From positions 4,030,001-4,094,000 of the forward strand of contig NC_020541.1 in NCBI RefSeq assembly GCF_000230695.2: a DNA stretch of 64,000 bases, written 5' to 3'. Of this stretch, positions 38,306 to 47,936 are shown piece after piece. The stretch is from Rhodanobacter denitrificans (lineage in GTDB: Bacteria > Pseudomonadota > Gammaproteobacteria > Xanthomonadales > Rhodanobacteraceae). The notes under the pieces were generated by a model. The model did no database searches. It saw nothing but the letters and a program-made list of their open reading frames with translations, and had not been told where the DNA came from. Position 1 is the first letter of the stretch. Each line of letters begins with the position of its first letter. Position numbers and translations under genes: made by a program.

Positions 38306-39061
38306 ATGGCCTCACGACCACCTCCGCGCTTCGTCGTGCGCCGGCACGACGACACCGATCAGCGCCGGCGCTGGCTGTGGCTGGGCCTGGCCTGGCTCGG
38401 CAGCCTGCTGGCAGTCGGCCTGACCGCTGGCGCATTGATGCGGCAGGCGAATGCCCCGGCGGCCGTGGACCATCGCCAGCAACGTGCCCTGCTCGGCCAG
38501 ATCGACGATTTGAAGCAGCAGGTGGCCAACCTGCAGCGTGCAGCCCAGGTCAACGAGGTCGCCACCCGTTCGCTGCGCGGCACCCTGGCACAACGCGAGG
38601 AGGAGCTGAATGGCCTGCGCGCCGACCTCGGATTCTATTCGCGCCTGGTCGGCGGCGACGCCCAACGGCAGGGGCTGAAGCTGCAGGAAGTGAAGTTGCA
38701 GCCGATCGTCGGCTCGCGCGGCTGGAACCTCAGCCTCAGCCTGACCCAGAACGCCAGGCGTGGCGACGAGATTGCCGGCAACGCCCTGGTCAGCGTGGAA
38801 GGCCTGCGCGGCGACCAGGTGACGCGGCTGGACTGGCCGGCGCTGGGCGATGCCGCGCAAAAGGACGGCCTGCCGTTCCGTTTCACCTATTTCCAGCAAT
38901 TGCACGGCACCATCGTGCTGCCGGCGGATTTCCGTCCGACACGATTGCGCATCAGCATTCAGCCCGCCGGCGGCGAGCCGGTCAACCGTGCCGTCGCCTG
39001 GGGCGCCGCACTGAGCGGAAACATCACCAACACTGAAGGGGACCGCGATGCTCAACCGTAG
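38306..39061 (+). CDS. DUF6776 family membrane-anchored protein
   Basis: A 251-residue protein with a basic N-terminus, one membrane helix (WLWLGLAWLGSLLAVGLTAG), a coiled-coil stretch (QQRALLGQIDDLKQQVANLQ onward) and a C-terminal beta-rich domain (GWNLSLSLTQNARRG, FTYFQQLHGTIVLPADFRPT). It matches the Xanthomonadales protein usually found just before bactofilin, which I recall as DUF6776. Its 3' end overlaps the bactofilin gene by 14 nt, so they are coupled. Function unknown, perhaps cell-envelope organisation. Confidence 0.82.
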   Translation: MASRPPPRFVVRRHDDTDQRRRWLWLGLAWLGSLLAVGLTAGALMRQANAPAAVDHRQQRALLGQIDDLKQQVANLQRAAQVNEVATRSLRGTLAQREEELNGLRADLGFYSRLVGGDAQRQGLKLQEVKLQPIVGSRGWNLSLSLTQNARRGDEIAGNALVSVEGLRGDQVTRLDWPALGDAAQKDGLPFRFTYFQQLHGTIVLPADFRPTRLRISIQPAGGEPVNRAVAWGAALSGNITNTEGDRDAQP

Positions 39062-39479
39062 ACGCAGCGATCGCAGCGATCGCAACCACAGCAGCCACGA
39101 GACCAGCCTGATCGCCCGCGGCACGGTGATCCGCGGCGACCTGCGCTTCAGCGGCGCACTGCACCTGGACGGCCGCATCGAAGGCAGCGTGCTGGGCGAG
39201 GGCGAGGACGCCGTGTTCACGCTCAGCGAGCACGGCCACGTGCACGGCGAAATCCACGTGCCGCAGGCGGTGATCAACGGCCACGTGACCGGCGACGTCA
39301 ACGTCAGCGTGCGGCTGGAACTGGCGCCGCAGGCATGCATCGACGGCGATCTGCGTTATCACACGATGGAGATGGCAGCCGGCGCGCAGGTCAACGGACG
39401 CATCTCGCGCCAGGCCGGGGACGCTCCGCGCGAACTGCCCGCGCCGGATGCCGAACTGGACGAGGCGATGCCGGCCTGA
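39048..39479 (+). CDS. Bactofilin (polymer-forming cytoskeletal protein)
   Basis: A 143-residue protein with the bactofilin beta-helix core: SLIARGTVIRGDLRFSGALH, LDGRIEGSVLGEG and VTGDVNVSVRLELAPQA, flanked by short disordered ends. Bactofilins polymerise without nucleotide and shape or localise envelope synthesis. It overlaps the DUF6776 gene, the usual arrangement in this order. Confidence 0.93.
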   Translation: MLNRRRSDRSDRNHSSHETSLIARGTVIRGDLRFSGALHLDGRIEGSVLGEGEDAVFTLSEHGHVHGEIHVPQAVINGHVTGDVNVSVRLELAPQACIDGDLRYHTMEMAAGAQVNGRISRQAGDAPRELPAPDAELDEAMPA

Positions 39480-39518
39480 CGCGGTATGCTTGGCAGCAGT
39501 CCGCCCGCCCCCATCTAG

Positions 39519-39893
39519 ATGACCATGGAAACTTTCGTCGCGATTCCCGATTACCGCAGCAGCGGCGCCCCGCTGGTGTTCACCGCCGCCGCTGCGCACA
39601 AGGTACATGAGCTGATTGCCGAGGAGGGCAATCCGGCGCTGAAGCTGCGCGTGTACATCTCCGGCGGCGGCTGCTCGGGCTTCCAGTACGGCTTCACCTT
39701 CGACGAGGCCCAGGCCGAGGACGACCTGGCGATCGAGCGCGACGGCGTGACCCTGCTGTGCGACCCGCTGTCGCTGCAATACCTCGGCGGCGCGCAGATC
39801 GACTACGCCGAGAACCTCAGCGGCGCGCAGTTCGTGATCAGCAACCCGAACGCGAAGACCACCTGCGGCTGCGGCTCCTCGTTTTCGGCCTGA
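39519..39893 (+). CDS. erpA: Iron-sulfur cluster insertion protein ErpA
   Basis: A-type carrier delivering Fe-S clusters to apoproteins. The 124-residue protein has the three conserved cysteines in [18 protein letters not shown] and TTCGCGSSF. The start is ATG 39519 (MTMETF) or the in-frame ATG at 39525. It sits between bactofilin and nudC. Confidence 0.95.
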   Translation: MTMETFVAIPDYRSSGAPLVFTAAAAHKVHELIAEEGNPALKLRVYISGGGCSGFQYGFTFDEAQAEDDLAIERDGVTLLCDPLSLQYLGGAQIDYAENLSGAQFVISNPNAKTTCGCGSSFSA

Positions 39894-39904
39894 GGGCACC
39901 ACCG

Positions 39905-40879
39905 ATGGATCGGGCCGTGCAGCCCCCGCTGAACACCTTCGCCGGGCTCAGCCTGGTGCTCGATCGCGTCGCCGAGTCGCGCGACGAGTCGGGCTGGATC
40001 GTCGAACAGGCCCGCTCGCCGCACGCGCGCTACCTGCTGCTGGACGGCGCCGGTGAAGCCTTCCTGCGCCGCGACGGCGATGCGCTGCGCTGGCTCGACG
40101 CGAACGAACGCGAGCAGTGGTTCGGCGAGCAGCGCGCCAGCCTGCTCGGCGTCGCCTACGAGCGCCCGCACTTCCTGCTGGTGACGGACGACCCCGCGCG
40201 CCTCGCCGAGCTGGAGCACGCGCTCGACGCCCGCCGCATGAGCCTGCGCGGCGCCGGCTTGCAGCTGGCGGCCGACGAGGCCAGCCTGTTCGCCTATGCC
40301 AAGGGCCTGTCGCACTGGCAACGCGAGACGCGCTTCTGCACCCACTGCGGCGCGCCGCTGCTGCTGGTCGCCGCCGGCCACCGCGCGCAATGCACCAACC
40401 CCGACTGTGCACGGCTGCACTTCCCGCGTACCGACGCCGCCGTGATCATGCTGGTCGAGCACGACGGCGCCTGCCTGCTCGGTCGCCAGGCCGGCTGGCC
40501 GCCGGGGCGCTACTCCACCCTGGCCGGCTTCGTCGAACCGGGCGAGGCGCTGGAGGATGCGGTGCGGCGCGAAGTGGCCGAGGAAGCGGGCGTGATCGTC
40601 GACGAAGTGCGCTACCACTCCTCGCAGCCATGGCCGATGCCGGCCTCGCTGATGGTCGGCTTCATCGCCACCGCCGCGTCGCGGCGGATCCGCATGCGTG
40701 ACCACGAACTGGAAGACGCGCGCTGGTTCACCCCGCAGCAGATCGCCGACGGCATCGCCGACGGCAGCTTCCTGCCCTCCACGCGACTGTCGGTGTCCTA
40801 TCAGTTGCTGGCGCATTGGCTGCGGCAGGGTGCGGGGCTGGACCTGGACGCGCTGGTCGCCGACTCCTCGCCACGCTGA
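39905..40879 (+). CDS. nudC: NAD(+)/NADH diphosphatase NudC
   Basis: Hydrolyses NAD(H) and removes NAD caps from RNA. The 324-residue protein has an N-terminal domain, a zinc ribbon (FCTHCGAPLL...CTNPDCAR) and the Nudix box AGFVEPGEALEDAVRREVAE with the downstream SQPWPMPASLMVGF that defines the NADH pyrophosphatase subgroup. The ATG at 39905 lies 11 nt after erpA. Confidence 0.95.
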   Translation: MDRAVQPPLNTFAGLSLVLDRVAESRDESGWIVEQARSPHARYLLLDGAGEAFLRRDGDALRWLDANEREQWFGEQRASLLGVAYERPHFLLVTDDPARLAELEHALDARRMSLRGAGLQLAADEASLFAYAKGLSHWQRETRFCTHCGAPLLLVAAGHRAQCTNPDCARLHFPRTDAAVIMLVEHDGACLLGRQAGWPPGRYSTLAGFVEPGEALEDAVRREVAEEAGVIVDEVRYHSSQPWPMPASLMVGFIATAASRRIRMRDHELEDARWFTPQQIADGIADGSFLPSTRLSVSYQLLAHWLRQGAGLDLDALVADSSPR

Positions 40880-40942
40880 TTCCCGGCGCGAACTTCGCGC
40901 CGGCCCGCCGGTCCCAGCCGCATCCACCACGAAGGATCGGCG

Positions 40943-41641
40943 ATGGCGCACGGAAGCACCCCGCATTACGGCTGCGAGTCTTCGCGTGCGCGCTCCTGGC
41001 GAGCCGCATGGCGCCGCGGCGCCATCCTCGGCAGCGTCACGGCGCTGCACCTGCTCACCTTGGCGCTGGTGCTGCGTCCCGCGCTGCCGTACAGGGCAGC
41101 ACGCACCGCCGGCCACGACAACGGCGAGGCACTGCAGCTCGGCTTCGTCGCACGGCCCGGCAGGCCACGATCCGCCAACCCGCCACCACGACCGCCACGA
41201 CCGCCACGACCCCGGACGATACGCCCGGCAAGGTCGGCGGCGGCGCTGCGAGCACCGGGCGCTGCCGCGTCATCGCAGGCGGTCGTCGCCACCTCGCCGG
41301 CAAACGTGCCGGACCGCTCCGGCGACTACCACGCCGCCATCGCTGGCGCGGGCAATTCGCCATGGGCGTCACGCCTGCGCCTACCGGGTTCGGACATGCC
41401 GCCACGCGCCGGTATCCAGCTGCGCACCGCGCCCAGCGTGCGGCAGGTCGTGCACGCAATGACCACCGCCAGCCGCTGCATGTACGAACGCATGAAGATG
41501 GAGCGCAGCACCAACCAGTTCGTCACGCACCCGCTGGTGGAACGTGCGCTCGGCGCCGACGGCTGCGGCCCGCAGGTCGACCATGCGGCAGCCGGCAATG
41601 CCGTCGACGCGATCTCGCGCCGCGCGATTTTCGGCAACTGA
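40943..41641 (+). CDS. Hypothetical Pro/Arg-rich protein with one membrane segment
   Basis: A 232-residue protein of no family I recognise. Residues about 28-48 (ILGSVTALHLLTLALVLRPA) form a hydrophobic segment. Residues about 75-100 are Pro/Arg-rich (PPPRPPRPPRPRTIRPARS), and the C-terminal 70 residues look globular with two cysteines (TASRCMYERM, ADGCGPQVDH). Layout recalls TonB-like proteins (short cytoplasmic start, helix, proline-rich linker, small domain), but no TonB domain is identifiable. It lies 63 nt before ampE on the same strand. Confidence 0.65.
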   Translation: MAHGSTPHYGCESSRARSWRAAWRRGAILGSVTALHLLTLALVLRPALPYRAARTAGHDNGEALQLGFVARPGRPRSANPPPRPPRPPRPRTIRPARSAAALRAPGAAASSQAVVATSPANVPDRSGDYHAAIAGAGNSPWASRLRLPGSDMPPRAGIQLRTAPSVRQVVHAMTTASRCMYERMKMERSTNQFVTHPLVERALGADGCGPQVDHAAAGNAVDAISRRAIFGN

Positions 41642-41703
41642 GCGCTCCGCCTGCTGCCGGCGCGTCGCTTACAATGCCGGCACTGTCCGCGAGTTCCTCC
41701 GTC

Positions 41704-42570
41704 ATGGCCATCCGTCTGCTCGTCGCCCTCGTTGCCCTCGGCCTGCTGCACCTGATGCCGCAACTGGCGCGCTGGCGCGGCGACAGCCTGTTTCGCCGCT
41801 GGGTGGCGCAGCTGGCGGATACCAGCGGCGGCGGTCGCGTGGCACTGGCCCTGCTGTTGCCGCTGTTCCTGTGCGCGCTGCTGGAATGGTTGCTCGGGCG
41901 TTCGCCGCTGGGCGAGCTGCTGCCGTTGCTGTTTGCGCTGACGGTGCTGCTGTACTGCTTCGGCCCGCGCGAGTTCGAGGCCGACCTGGAGTCGATCCTG
42001 GACGCCCCGGACGGCGCCCGTCGCGAAGCCGCGGCGCAGGCGCTGGCCGATGACGGCCAGCCGATTGCCTGGAACGCACCGGCGCTGGGCGAGGCGATCG
42101 CCTATGCCGCATTGCGCCGCCGCTTCGCCGTGTTGCTGTGGTTCTTCCTGCTCGGCCCGGTCGGCGCACTGGGGTACCGGCTGGCGCAGACGCTGGGCCG
42201 CGACGCGCTGCGGCTCGACCCGGACAGCCGCCGCGCCGCCGATCACGTGGCCAACGCACTGGACTGGCTGCCCGCGCAGCTGCTGACCTTCACCCTGGCC
42301 GTGGTCGGCCATTGGGAGGCGGTGATCGGCGCCTGGCAGCGCTGGCATAAACAGGCTGCTGCGACCAGCTGGTATGCGGCCGGCCCAGGTTTCCTGGGCG
42401 CCGCGGCGCAAGCCGACGTGCTGATCGACATCGAGGCCGGCGACGGCTACGCCGAGGAACACGACGATCCGCTGGCCGAATTGCGGCGCCTGCGCAGCGC
42501 ACTGCTGCGCGCGCTGCTGGCGTGGCTGAGCGTGGTGGCCCTGGTCGTGATCGGCGGCTGGATCGGCTGA
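41704..42570 (+). CDS. ampE: AmpE-like regulatory signaling membrane protein
   Basis: A 288-residue inner-membrane protein with N-terminal helices (AIRLLVALVALGLLHLMPQL), a middle pair (RRRFAVLLWFFLLGPVGALG) and a C-terminal helix (AWLSVVALVVIGGWIG), plus the RDALRLDPDSRRAADHVANA region typical of CobD/AmpE-type proteins. AmpE is a companion of AmpD in peptidoglycan-recycling-linked beta-lactamase regulation, but ampD is not adjacent here. The ATG at 41704 is used; upstream in-frame sequence overlaps another gene. Confidence 0.8.
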   Translation: MAIRLLVALVALGLLHLMPQLARWRGDSLFRRWVAQLADTSGGGRVALALLLPLFLCALLEWLLGRSPLGELLPLLFALTVLLYCFGPREFEADLESILDAPDGARREAAAQALADDGQPIAWNAPALGEAIAYAALRRRFAVLLWFFLLGPVGALGYRLAQTLGRDALRLDPDSRRAADHVANALDWLPAQLLTFTLAVVGHWEAVIGAWQRWHKQAAATSWYAAGPGFLGAAAQADVLIDIEAGDGYAEEHDDPLAELRRLRSALLRALLAWLSVVALVVIGGWIG

Positions 42571-42579
42571 GTCGTCCGC

Positions 42580-44454
42580 TCAGGCCAGTTCCCCGCGCAG
42601 CTCGCGTACCCGCGCCTCGAGCGTCGCTGCCGAGACCTGCGCGGGCTCCTGCGGCGCATCGACCACCAGTTCCACCCGCGCCCGGAACCGCCGCGGCAGG
42701 CGCGCGCGACGCAGCATCGAGTCGCGTCGGCTCCACACGCTGCCCCACAGGCCGCGCAGCGCCATCGGCACCACCGGCACCGGCCGCCGCGCCAGGATCT
42801 TTTCCACGCCGGGGCGGAACGGCGCGATCTCGCCGTCGTCGGTCAGGCCACCTTCCGGGAAGACGCACACCACCTCGCCTGCCGCCAGCGCCGCGTCGAT
42901 CGCGTCGTAGGCCTGCTGCAGTACCGCAGGATCCTCCTTGTGGCCGGCGATCGGGATCGCTCTGGCAGTGCGGAACACGAAGCTCAGCACCGGGATGCTG
43001 AAGATCCTGTAGTACATCACGAAGCGCACCGGCCGGCGCAGTTTCGCCATCAGCAGCAGCGGGTCCATGAAGCTGACGTGGTTGCAGACCAGCAGCGCCG
43101 GCCCCTCCCAGGGAATCCGTTCAGTGCCGTCGGCGCGTACCCGATACAGCGTGTTCACCAGCACCCAGGTGATGAAGCGCATCACGAACTCGGGCACCAG
43201 GGTGAAGATGTACCAGGCCACCAGCACGTTGAGCAGCGCCGCGGCGAGGAAGATCTGCGACGCATCCAGCCCCAGCGCACCCAGCCCCAGGCCGAAGCCG
43301 GCGGCCAGCACGATCAGCAGCGCATTCAGGATGTTGGTGCCGGCGATGATCCGCGACAGCTTCTCGCGTGGCGCGCGGGCCTGCACGTAGGCGAACAACG
43401 GCACCACGTAGAGGCCGGCGAACACGCCGATCAGGGTGAGATCGAGCGTGACGCGCCAGCTGCCCGCCGCCTGCAGGAAGGCCCGCCAGTCCAGCCCGCG
43501 CGCCGCCGCCATGCCGTGCCGCGCGAAGTAGAGTTCGACGCCGAACGCGGTCAACCCGAACGCGCCCAGCGGCACCAGGCCGATCTCCACCCGCCGGCCC
43601 GACAGCTTCTCGCACAGCAGCGCGCCGAGGCCGGTGCCGATCGAGAACAAGGTCAATACTAGGGTATTGACCGAACCGTCGCCGCCCAGCGTCTCGCGCG
43701 TGTAGATCGGCAGCTGTGCGATCAGCACGGTGCCGAAAAACCAGAACCACGAGATGCCCAGCACCGCATTGAACACCGGGCGATCGGCGCGGGTGATCGC
43801 CAGCACCCGCGCGGTCTCGCTGAACGGGTTCCAGTTGAACTTCAGTTCCGGCGCAGTCGCCGGCGCGGGCGGAATGCGGCGAGAAGCCAGGTAGCCGGCC
43901 ACTGCCACCGCGATGGTGGCGCCGGACGCCAGCAGCGGCCCCACGCCGGCCACCAGCATCAGCGAATTGCCGGCGATCATGCCGACCAGCATCGCCATCT
44001 GCGTACCCATCTCCACCAATCCGTTGCCACCGACCAGTTCGGCCGGCTTCAGCGCCTGCGGCAGGATCGCGTACTTGATCGGTCCGAACATGGTCGAGTG
44101 CATGCCCATCATGAACAGCACGATCAGCAGCAGCGTGGTGTGATGCGTGTAGAAACCGTACGCGGCCAGCGCCATCGCGCCGATCTCGAACAGCTTCACG
44201 TAACGGATGATCCGGCTCTTCTCGTACTTCTCGGCCAGCTGCCCGGCGGTGGCGGAGAACAGGAAGAACGGAATGATGAACAGCGCCGGCGCCAGGTTGG
44301 TGTACAGCGACACCGTGCGATCGCCCAGCCCCATCTGGAACGCCACCAGCATCACCAGCGCATTGCGGAACGCATTGTCGTTGAACGCCCCCAGCGCTTG
44401 GGTCCAGAAGAACGGCGCGAAGCGGCGTTTGCCGAGCAATGCGAATTGGCTCAT
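42580..44454 (-). CDS. MFS lysophospholipid transporter-acyltransferase fusion
   Basis: A 624-residue two-part protein. Residues 1 to about 410 are a 12-helix MFS transporter of LplT type (FFWTQALGAFNDNAFRNALV, FGPIKYAILPQALKP). The C-terminal part is a PlsC-like acyltransferase with NHVSFMDPLLL (HX4D-like motif) and FPEGGLTDDGE. Together they should flip lysophospholipids inward and re-acylate them, like LplT-Aas but without the AMP-binding ligase domain. It converges with ampE, the stops being 9 nt apart. Confidence 0.9.
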   Translation of the reverse strand: MSQFALLGKRRFAPFFWTQALGAFNDNAFRNALVMLVAFQMGLGDRTVSLYTNLAPALFIIPFFLFSATAGQLAEKYEKSRIIRYVKLFEIGAMALAAYGFYTHHTTLLLIVLFMMGMHSTMFGPIKYAILPQALKPAELVGGNGLVEMGTQMAMLVGMIAGNSLMLVAGVGPLLASGATIAVAVAGYLASRRIPPAPATAPELKFNWNPFSETARVLAITRADRPVFNAVLGISWFWFFGTVLIAQLPIYTRETLGGDGSVNTLVLTLFSIGTGLGALLCEKLSGRRVEIGLVPLGAFGLTAFGVELYFARHGMAAARGLDWRAFLQAAGSWRVTLDLTLIGVFAGLYVVPLFAYVQARAPREKLSRIIAGTNILNALLIVLAAGFGLGLGALGLDASQIFLAAALLNVLVAWYIFTLVPEFVMRFITWVLVNTLYRVRADGTERIPWEGPALLVCNHVSFMDPLLLMAKLRRPVRFVMYYRIFSIPVLSFVFRTARAIPIAGHKEDPAVLQQAYDAIDAALAAGEVVCVFPEGGLTDDGEIAPFRPGVEKILARRPVPVVPMALRGLWGSVWSRRDSMLRRARLPRRFRARVELVVDAPQEPAQVSAATLEARVRELRGELA

Positions 44455-44561
44455 GCGCTGTCCTGATGGCGGTACTTCCGCGCTCGTGCTGGATGCCTGG
44501 CGGATTCAACGATTATTGCCATGAGCAAGGTTCAGACACAACTCAAACGGATCCAAAAAAA

Positions 44562-44587
44562 AACGCCACCCGATCAAGGGTGGCGTT
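44562..44587 (-). terminator. Intrinsic terminator of the TonB-dependent receptor gene
   Basis: Stem AACGCCACCC (44562-44571) and GGGTGGCGTT (44578-44587) with a 6-nt loop. On the minus strand it is followed by a run of eight T (the A-run at 44555-44563). It lies 50 nt beyond the receptor stop codon. Confidence 0.88.
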
Positions 44588-44637
44588 CTCTCGAAACAAG
44601 GTCAGAGCACGATGCTCGTTCCTTTAGGCGAAACTAC

Positions 44638-47600
44638 TTAGTAGTCGTAGGACATCGACAGACGCACGTAACGCGGCGTCTGGAAGTATGTACCCATGCC
44701 GTAAGTGTTCGAGACGGTATTCACATCGGTTTGAGAGCGCGGGAAGGTGTTGGTTACCTTCCGCTCATTGAGCACGTTGAACACGCTGGCCGAGAAGGCA
44801 AGCTTGTGATCTGCAAAGGCTGGACGATAGGCCACGCTCAGATCGATCTTCTTGGTCCACGGTGTGTTGCCAGCCGCACCCGGGCCACTGAGCTTGCCGA
44901 AGCAGTAGTGGTAGTCACCGCCATAGCTGATCGGATCGTCCTGATTCGGACCGAAATAGCCCAGGCAGGTCTTCGGCGAGCCCGACTGGATCCGCGCCGC
45001 GCCGGACACCAACCACTCTGGAGTGATCTGATAGCTACCGTAGAATTTCAGCTGGTGTCTACGGTTATTCGACAGTACGCCACCGCTGCCGATCATCAGC
45101 TCGGCTGCATCCCAGTCTTCCGTCTTGGACACGTCGTTCTGCTCGAGATCCGAGCGCACCTGACCCTCGGTGTTGCCCCAGCTGCGCGAGAACGTGTAGT
45201 CGACGCGCGCCTGCCATTTGCCGTTGAACGGATGTTCCAGGTACATATCGAGGGCGTAGTACTTGCGCTTGGCACCCTGGTTGAAGCCCCAGTCGGCCTG
45301 GGACATCTGGACGCTCTTGTAGCCGCCGTTCGAGTCGTTGAGCAGGAAGGTGTTGGTCCGGCCTGGGTTGAAGATGTAGCAGCTGTGGATGTCGAGCGTG
45401 GAAGTATCCACGCCCTGCGCAATCAGCTTGTCTTCGATCTTGCCGCCGTCGCAGACGTCATCGATCGCGGTCTGCAGCTTGCGGTAGGTCGCCTTCGCGC
45501 CATAGGCCCAATCCGGACCCAGGGTCTTGTCGAAACCAAGGATGGCCTCATCCTGGTACTGCGACTTCAGGTTGGTGGGGCCGAAGGTCTTGTTGTCCGG
45601 CGCAATGCCGTACTCGCTGTTGGAGGAGACCGGGCCTGGACCAAGTGCGGTCAGACCGGTCGGCGCGCCGTTGGCGTCGATACCGGTATAAGTGAAGTAT
45701 TCACGCGTGTAGGTGGACGCCGAGGCGCCACGAATCGCGACGCTGTTCGGCAACGCGAGGAAGTAACGACCGAGATTGCCGTAGACCTTGAACGAGGCGT
45801 CCCCGAACACATCCCAGCTGGCACCCAGACGCGGTGCCCACTGATTCTTCTGGTCGACGTAGGGCTTGGCCACGTTGTTGTAGTTGGTGAAGTGGTCGTT
45901 GCGAATACCGAGGCTCAGCAGCACGTTGTCGCTGACCTGCCAACGATCCTCGAGATAGAACGCCTTCTGCTTGACCGACATGCTGGTGGTCGTCGAGAAG
46001 ATGTATTTGTAGACGTAGTAGCCGTTGCCACCCGGCGCGCCAACGCCCAGACCGGGAACGAGCGGCGAACTCGGTTTTTGCGTGCGAGCGTAGGTCCATC
46101 GATAGCCCGGACCACCCATCGCCTGACCTTCGTTGTGCGCGGCGTAGTACTGGTTGTCGATGCCCACGGCAAGATGATGATCAGCCAACTGGTATTCCAG
46201 GTCGACTCGCAGGCCGCGCGTCTTGCTGCCCGCATCCGGCGACGTGACCGAGGAAGTCGGCACACCGTTGCGAATCGGAGTACCGCCGGTAATGGCCGGA
46301 TTCTGAAGGGTGGTACCGGTCAGGTACGGCAGCGTGGCGCTGAGACCCGGCGTCACCGTATAGTCGTCTTTCTTGCTCTTGCCGTAGGTCGCCGACAATG
46401 TCAGATCGTCGGTGATGTAGCTGGTGTACTTCGCGATGTCGTACTTGGAGGCGTACTTGTGCGAGATCGGGTGACTAAAGAGGGCGCTGGCATGCGTACC
46501 CGTCGCATAGTCATATGCATACAGGTCACCGCTATAGGACTCGTTGCTCTGGATGTGGCTGTATTCGAGAATGTTGCTGTCGTTGATGTTCCAGTCGAAC
46601 TTTGCGTACATCTTGGGCAGGCTGTACTTGTACTTGTTGACCGCGGGCGCCGAGGACGACACGACCGAGGTACTGTCGCCCTGCTGTTTTTCCGCTTCGG
46701 CGGACAGGAACATGTACAGGCGATCCTGGATCAGCGGGCCACCGGCGTAGGCGGAGTAGCTCGTGGTCCAACTGGTGTTGCCCTTGCGGTTGCGATAGAT
46801 CGTGCCCGGCACTTTCGTATCGTTGTAGATATAACCCGGCGGCAACTGGTTATTCGGGTAGTAGACGTTCTTCGGGTCGTTGGCCAGGGATTTCGGCGAC
46901 CACGTGACCTGGGCACCGAAGTGCCATTCATTGGTGCCGCGCTTGCCGACCTGGCTGATCACGCCGCCATCGGAGCGACCGTACTTTGCGCTGTAGCCGC
47001 CGGTGTAGATTTCCTGCTGATCAATCGAGCCATACGGGAGACCGACGCCACCCAGAGCCCTGAGCGGCTCGGTGGTGTTGTAGCCATTGATGTAGTACGC
47101 ATTCTCGGTGACGCCGGCACCACCGAACGACACCGTATTACCGAAGCCGGCATTGCCGGCGACGACGCCCGGAGCCAGCAAAGCGATGGCCTCCGCGCTG
47201 CGGCCGAGCGGCAGCTTGGCGAGCTCCTGCGCGGTGATGACCGTACGCGAGTCAACCGACGATACGTCGATCACCGGAAGCGCGTTGGCCTGAACCGTCA
47301 CTGCCGCGAGATTCTGGGCGCTTTCTGCGCCGGCAAAGGACACCGCCGTACCGGCGCCGACGACAATGTTGACATTGTCGCGCGACTCGACCGCCACGCC
47401 ATCCTTCTTCAAGGTGACGGTGTAGGTGCCAAGCGGCAGGTTGCTGATGCTATAGCGACCGCTGCTGTCGACCTGAACTTCACGAGTGACGCCGGTCGAG
47501 CCTTTTACGGAGACGGTCTCGCCAGCAGCCGCCGGAGCTTGGCCAAAGATGCTGCCGGTGGTGGCTTGGGCGAAGGCAAGACCCGTGATGCCCATGCCCA

Positions 47601-47661
47601 GTGCCAGAGCAAGCGCCGTCCGTTGCAGCTGCCCTGCCTTGAAATTTCTACGCGAATTCAT
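44638..47661 (-). CDS. TonB-dependent outer-membrane receptor, Oar-like
   Basis: A 1007-residue receptor. It has a signal peptide (LALALGMGITGLAFA), a carboxypeptidase-regulatory-like beta-sandwich (residues about 45-110, SGRYSISNLPLGTYTVTL), a plug domain (GRSAEAIALLAPGVVAGNAG, YINGYNTTEPLRALGG) and a large beta-barrel ending RLSMSYDY with a C-terminal aromatic. Oar-type receptors bind peptides, glycans or proteins; the ligand is unknown. I used the ATG at 47659-47661 (GGAG upstream); an upstream in-frame start would add residues before the signal peptide. Confidence 0.93.
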   Translation of the reverse strand: MNSRRNFKAGQLQRTALALALGMGITGLAFAQATTGSIFGQAPAAAGETVSVKGSTGVTREVQVDSSGRYSISNLPLGTYTVTLKKDGVAVESRDNVNIVVGAGTAVSFAGAESAQNLAAVTVQANALPVIDVSSVDSRTVITAQELAKLPLGRSAEAIALLAPGVVAGNAGFGNTVSFGGAGVTENAYYINGYNTTEPLRALGGVGLPYGSIDQQEIYTGGYSAKYGRSDGGVISQVGKRGTNEWHFGAQVTWSPKSLANDPKNVYYPNNQLPPGYIYNDTKVPGTIYRNRKGNTSWTTSYSAYAGGPLIQDRLYMFLSAEAEKQQGDSTSVVSSSAPAVNKYKYSLPKMYAKFDWNINDSNILEYSHIQSNESYSGDLYAYDYATGTHASALFSHPISHKYASKYDIAKYTSYITDDLTLSATYGKSKKDDYTVTPGLSATLPYLTGTTLQNPAITGGTPIRNGVPTSSVTSPDAGSKTRGLRVDLEYQLADHHLAVGIDNQYYAAHNEGQAMGGPGYRWTYARTQKPSSPLVPGLGVGAPGGNGYYVYKYIFSTTTSMSVKQKAFYLEDRWQVSDNVLLSLGIRNDHFTNYNNVAKPYVDQKNQWAPRLGASWDVFGDASFKVYGNLGRYFLALPNSVAIRGASASTYTREYFTYTGIDANGAPTGLTALGPGPVSSNSEYGIAPDNKTFGPTNLKSQYQDEAILGFDKTLGPDWAYGAKATYRKLQTAIDDVCDGGKIEDKLIAQGVDTSTLDIHSCYIFNPGRTNTFLLNDSNGGYKSVQMSQADWGFNQGAKRKYYALDMYLEHPFNGKWQARVDYTFSRSWGNTEGQVRSDLEQNDVSKTEDWDAAELMIGSGGVLSNNRRHQLKFYGSYQITPEWLVSGAARIQSGSPKTCLGYFGPNQDDPISYGGDYHYCFGKLSGPGAAGNTPWTKKIDLSVAYRPAFADHKLAFSASVFNVLNERKVTNTFPRSQTDVNTVSNTYGMGTYFQTPRYVRLSMSYDY

Positions 47662-47808
47662 CAGTGGTGACTCCCCATGGTTCGGCCCGAGCCATCCGGG
47701 CACAAGAAACTTTTGTGTGTTCGTGGCATCCAAGGGCGGCATCCCGGAAACTATGCAAGCCCACGCCGATCCACATGATTTAGACTAGGTTTCCTACGCG
47801 GACAGCTC

Positions 47809-47909
47809 GCGTAAGTTATTGCGACGTTAGTTCAAGAAAACACGTAGGTCAACACTTCCCTAACATTCTGTTTCGGTGCTTTCGCTTGACTTTCGGCATA
47901 AACTTACGC
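47809..47909. promoter_or_regulatory. Divergent control region with GCGTAAGTT inverted repeats
   Basis: GCGTAAGTT at 47809-47817 and its exact reverse complement AACTTACGC at 47901-47909 flank 83 nt between the receptor and XRE-regulator genes. TTGAC (47886-47890) near the right copy could be the -35 of the regulator gene. This fits one operator per divergent promoter, with the XRE protein as candidate binder. Confidence 0.5.
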
Positions 47910-47936
47910 TAGACCCCACCCACGGCGGTACTCTCG

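Noticed and set aside
44521..47670. A long open frame of about 1049 codons on the plus strand opposite the TonB-dependent receptor
   Set aside because: It is the antisense shadow of a high-GC gene. Its translation has no recognisable domain, and it begins before the receptor's terminator.
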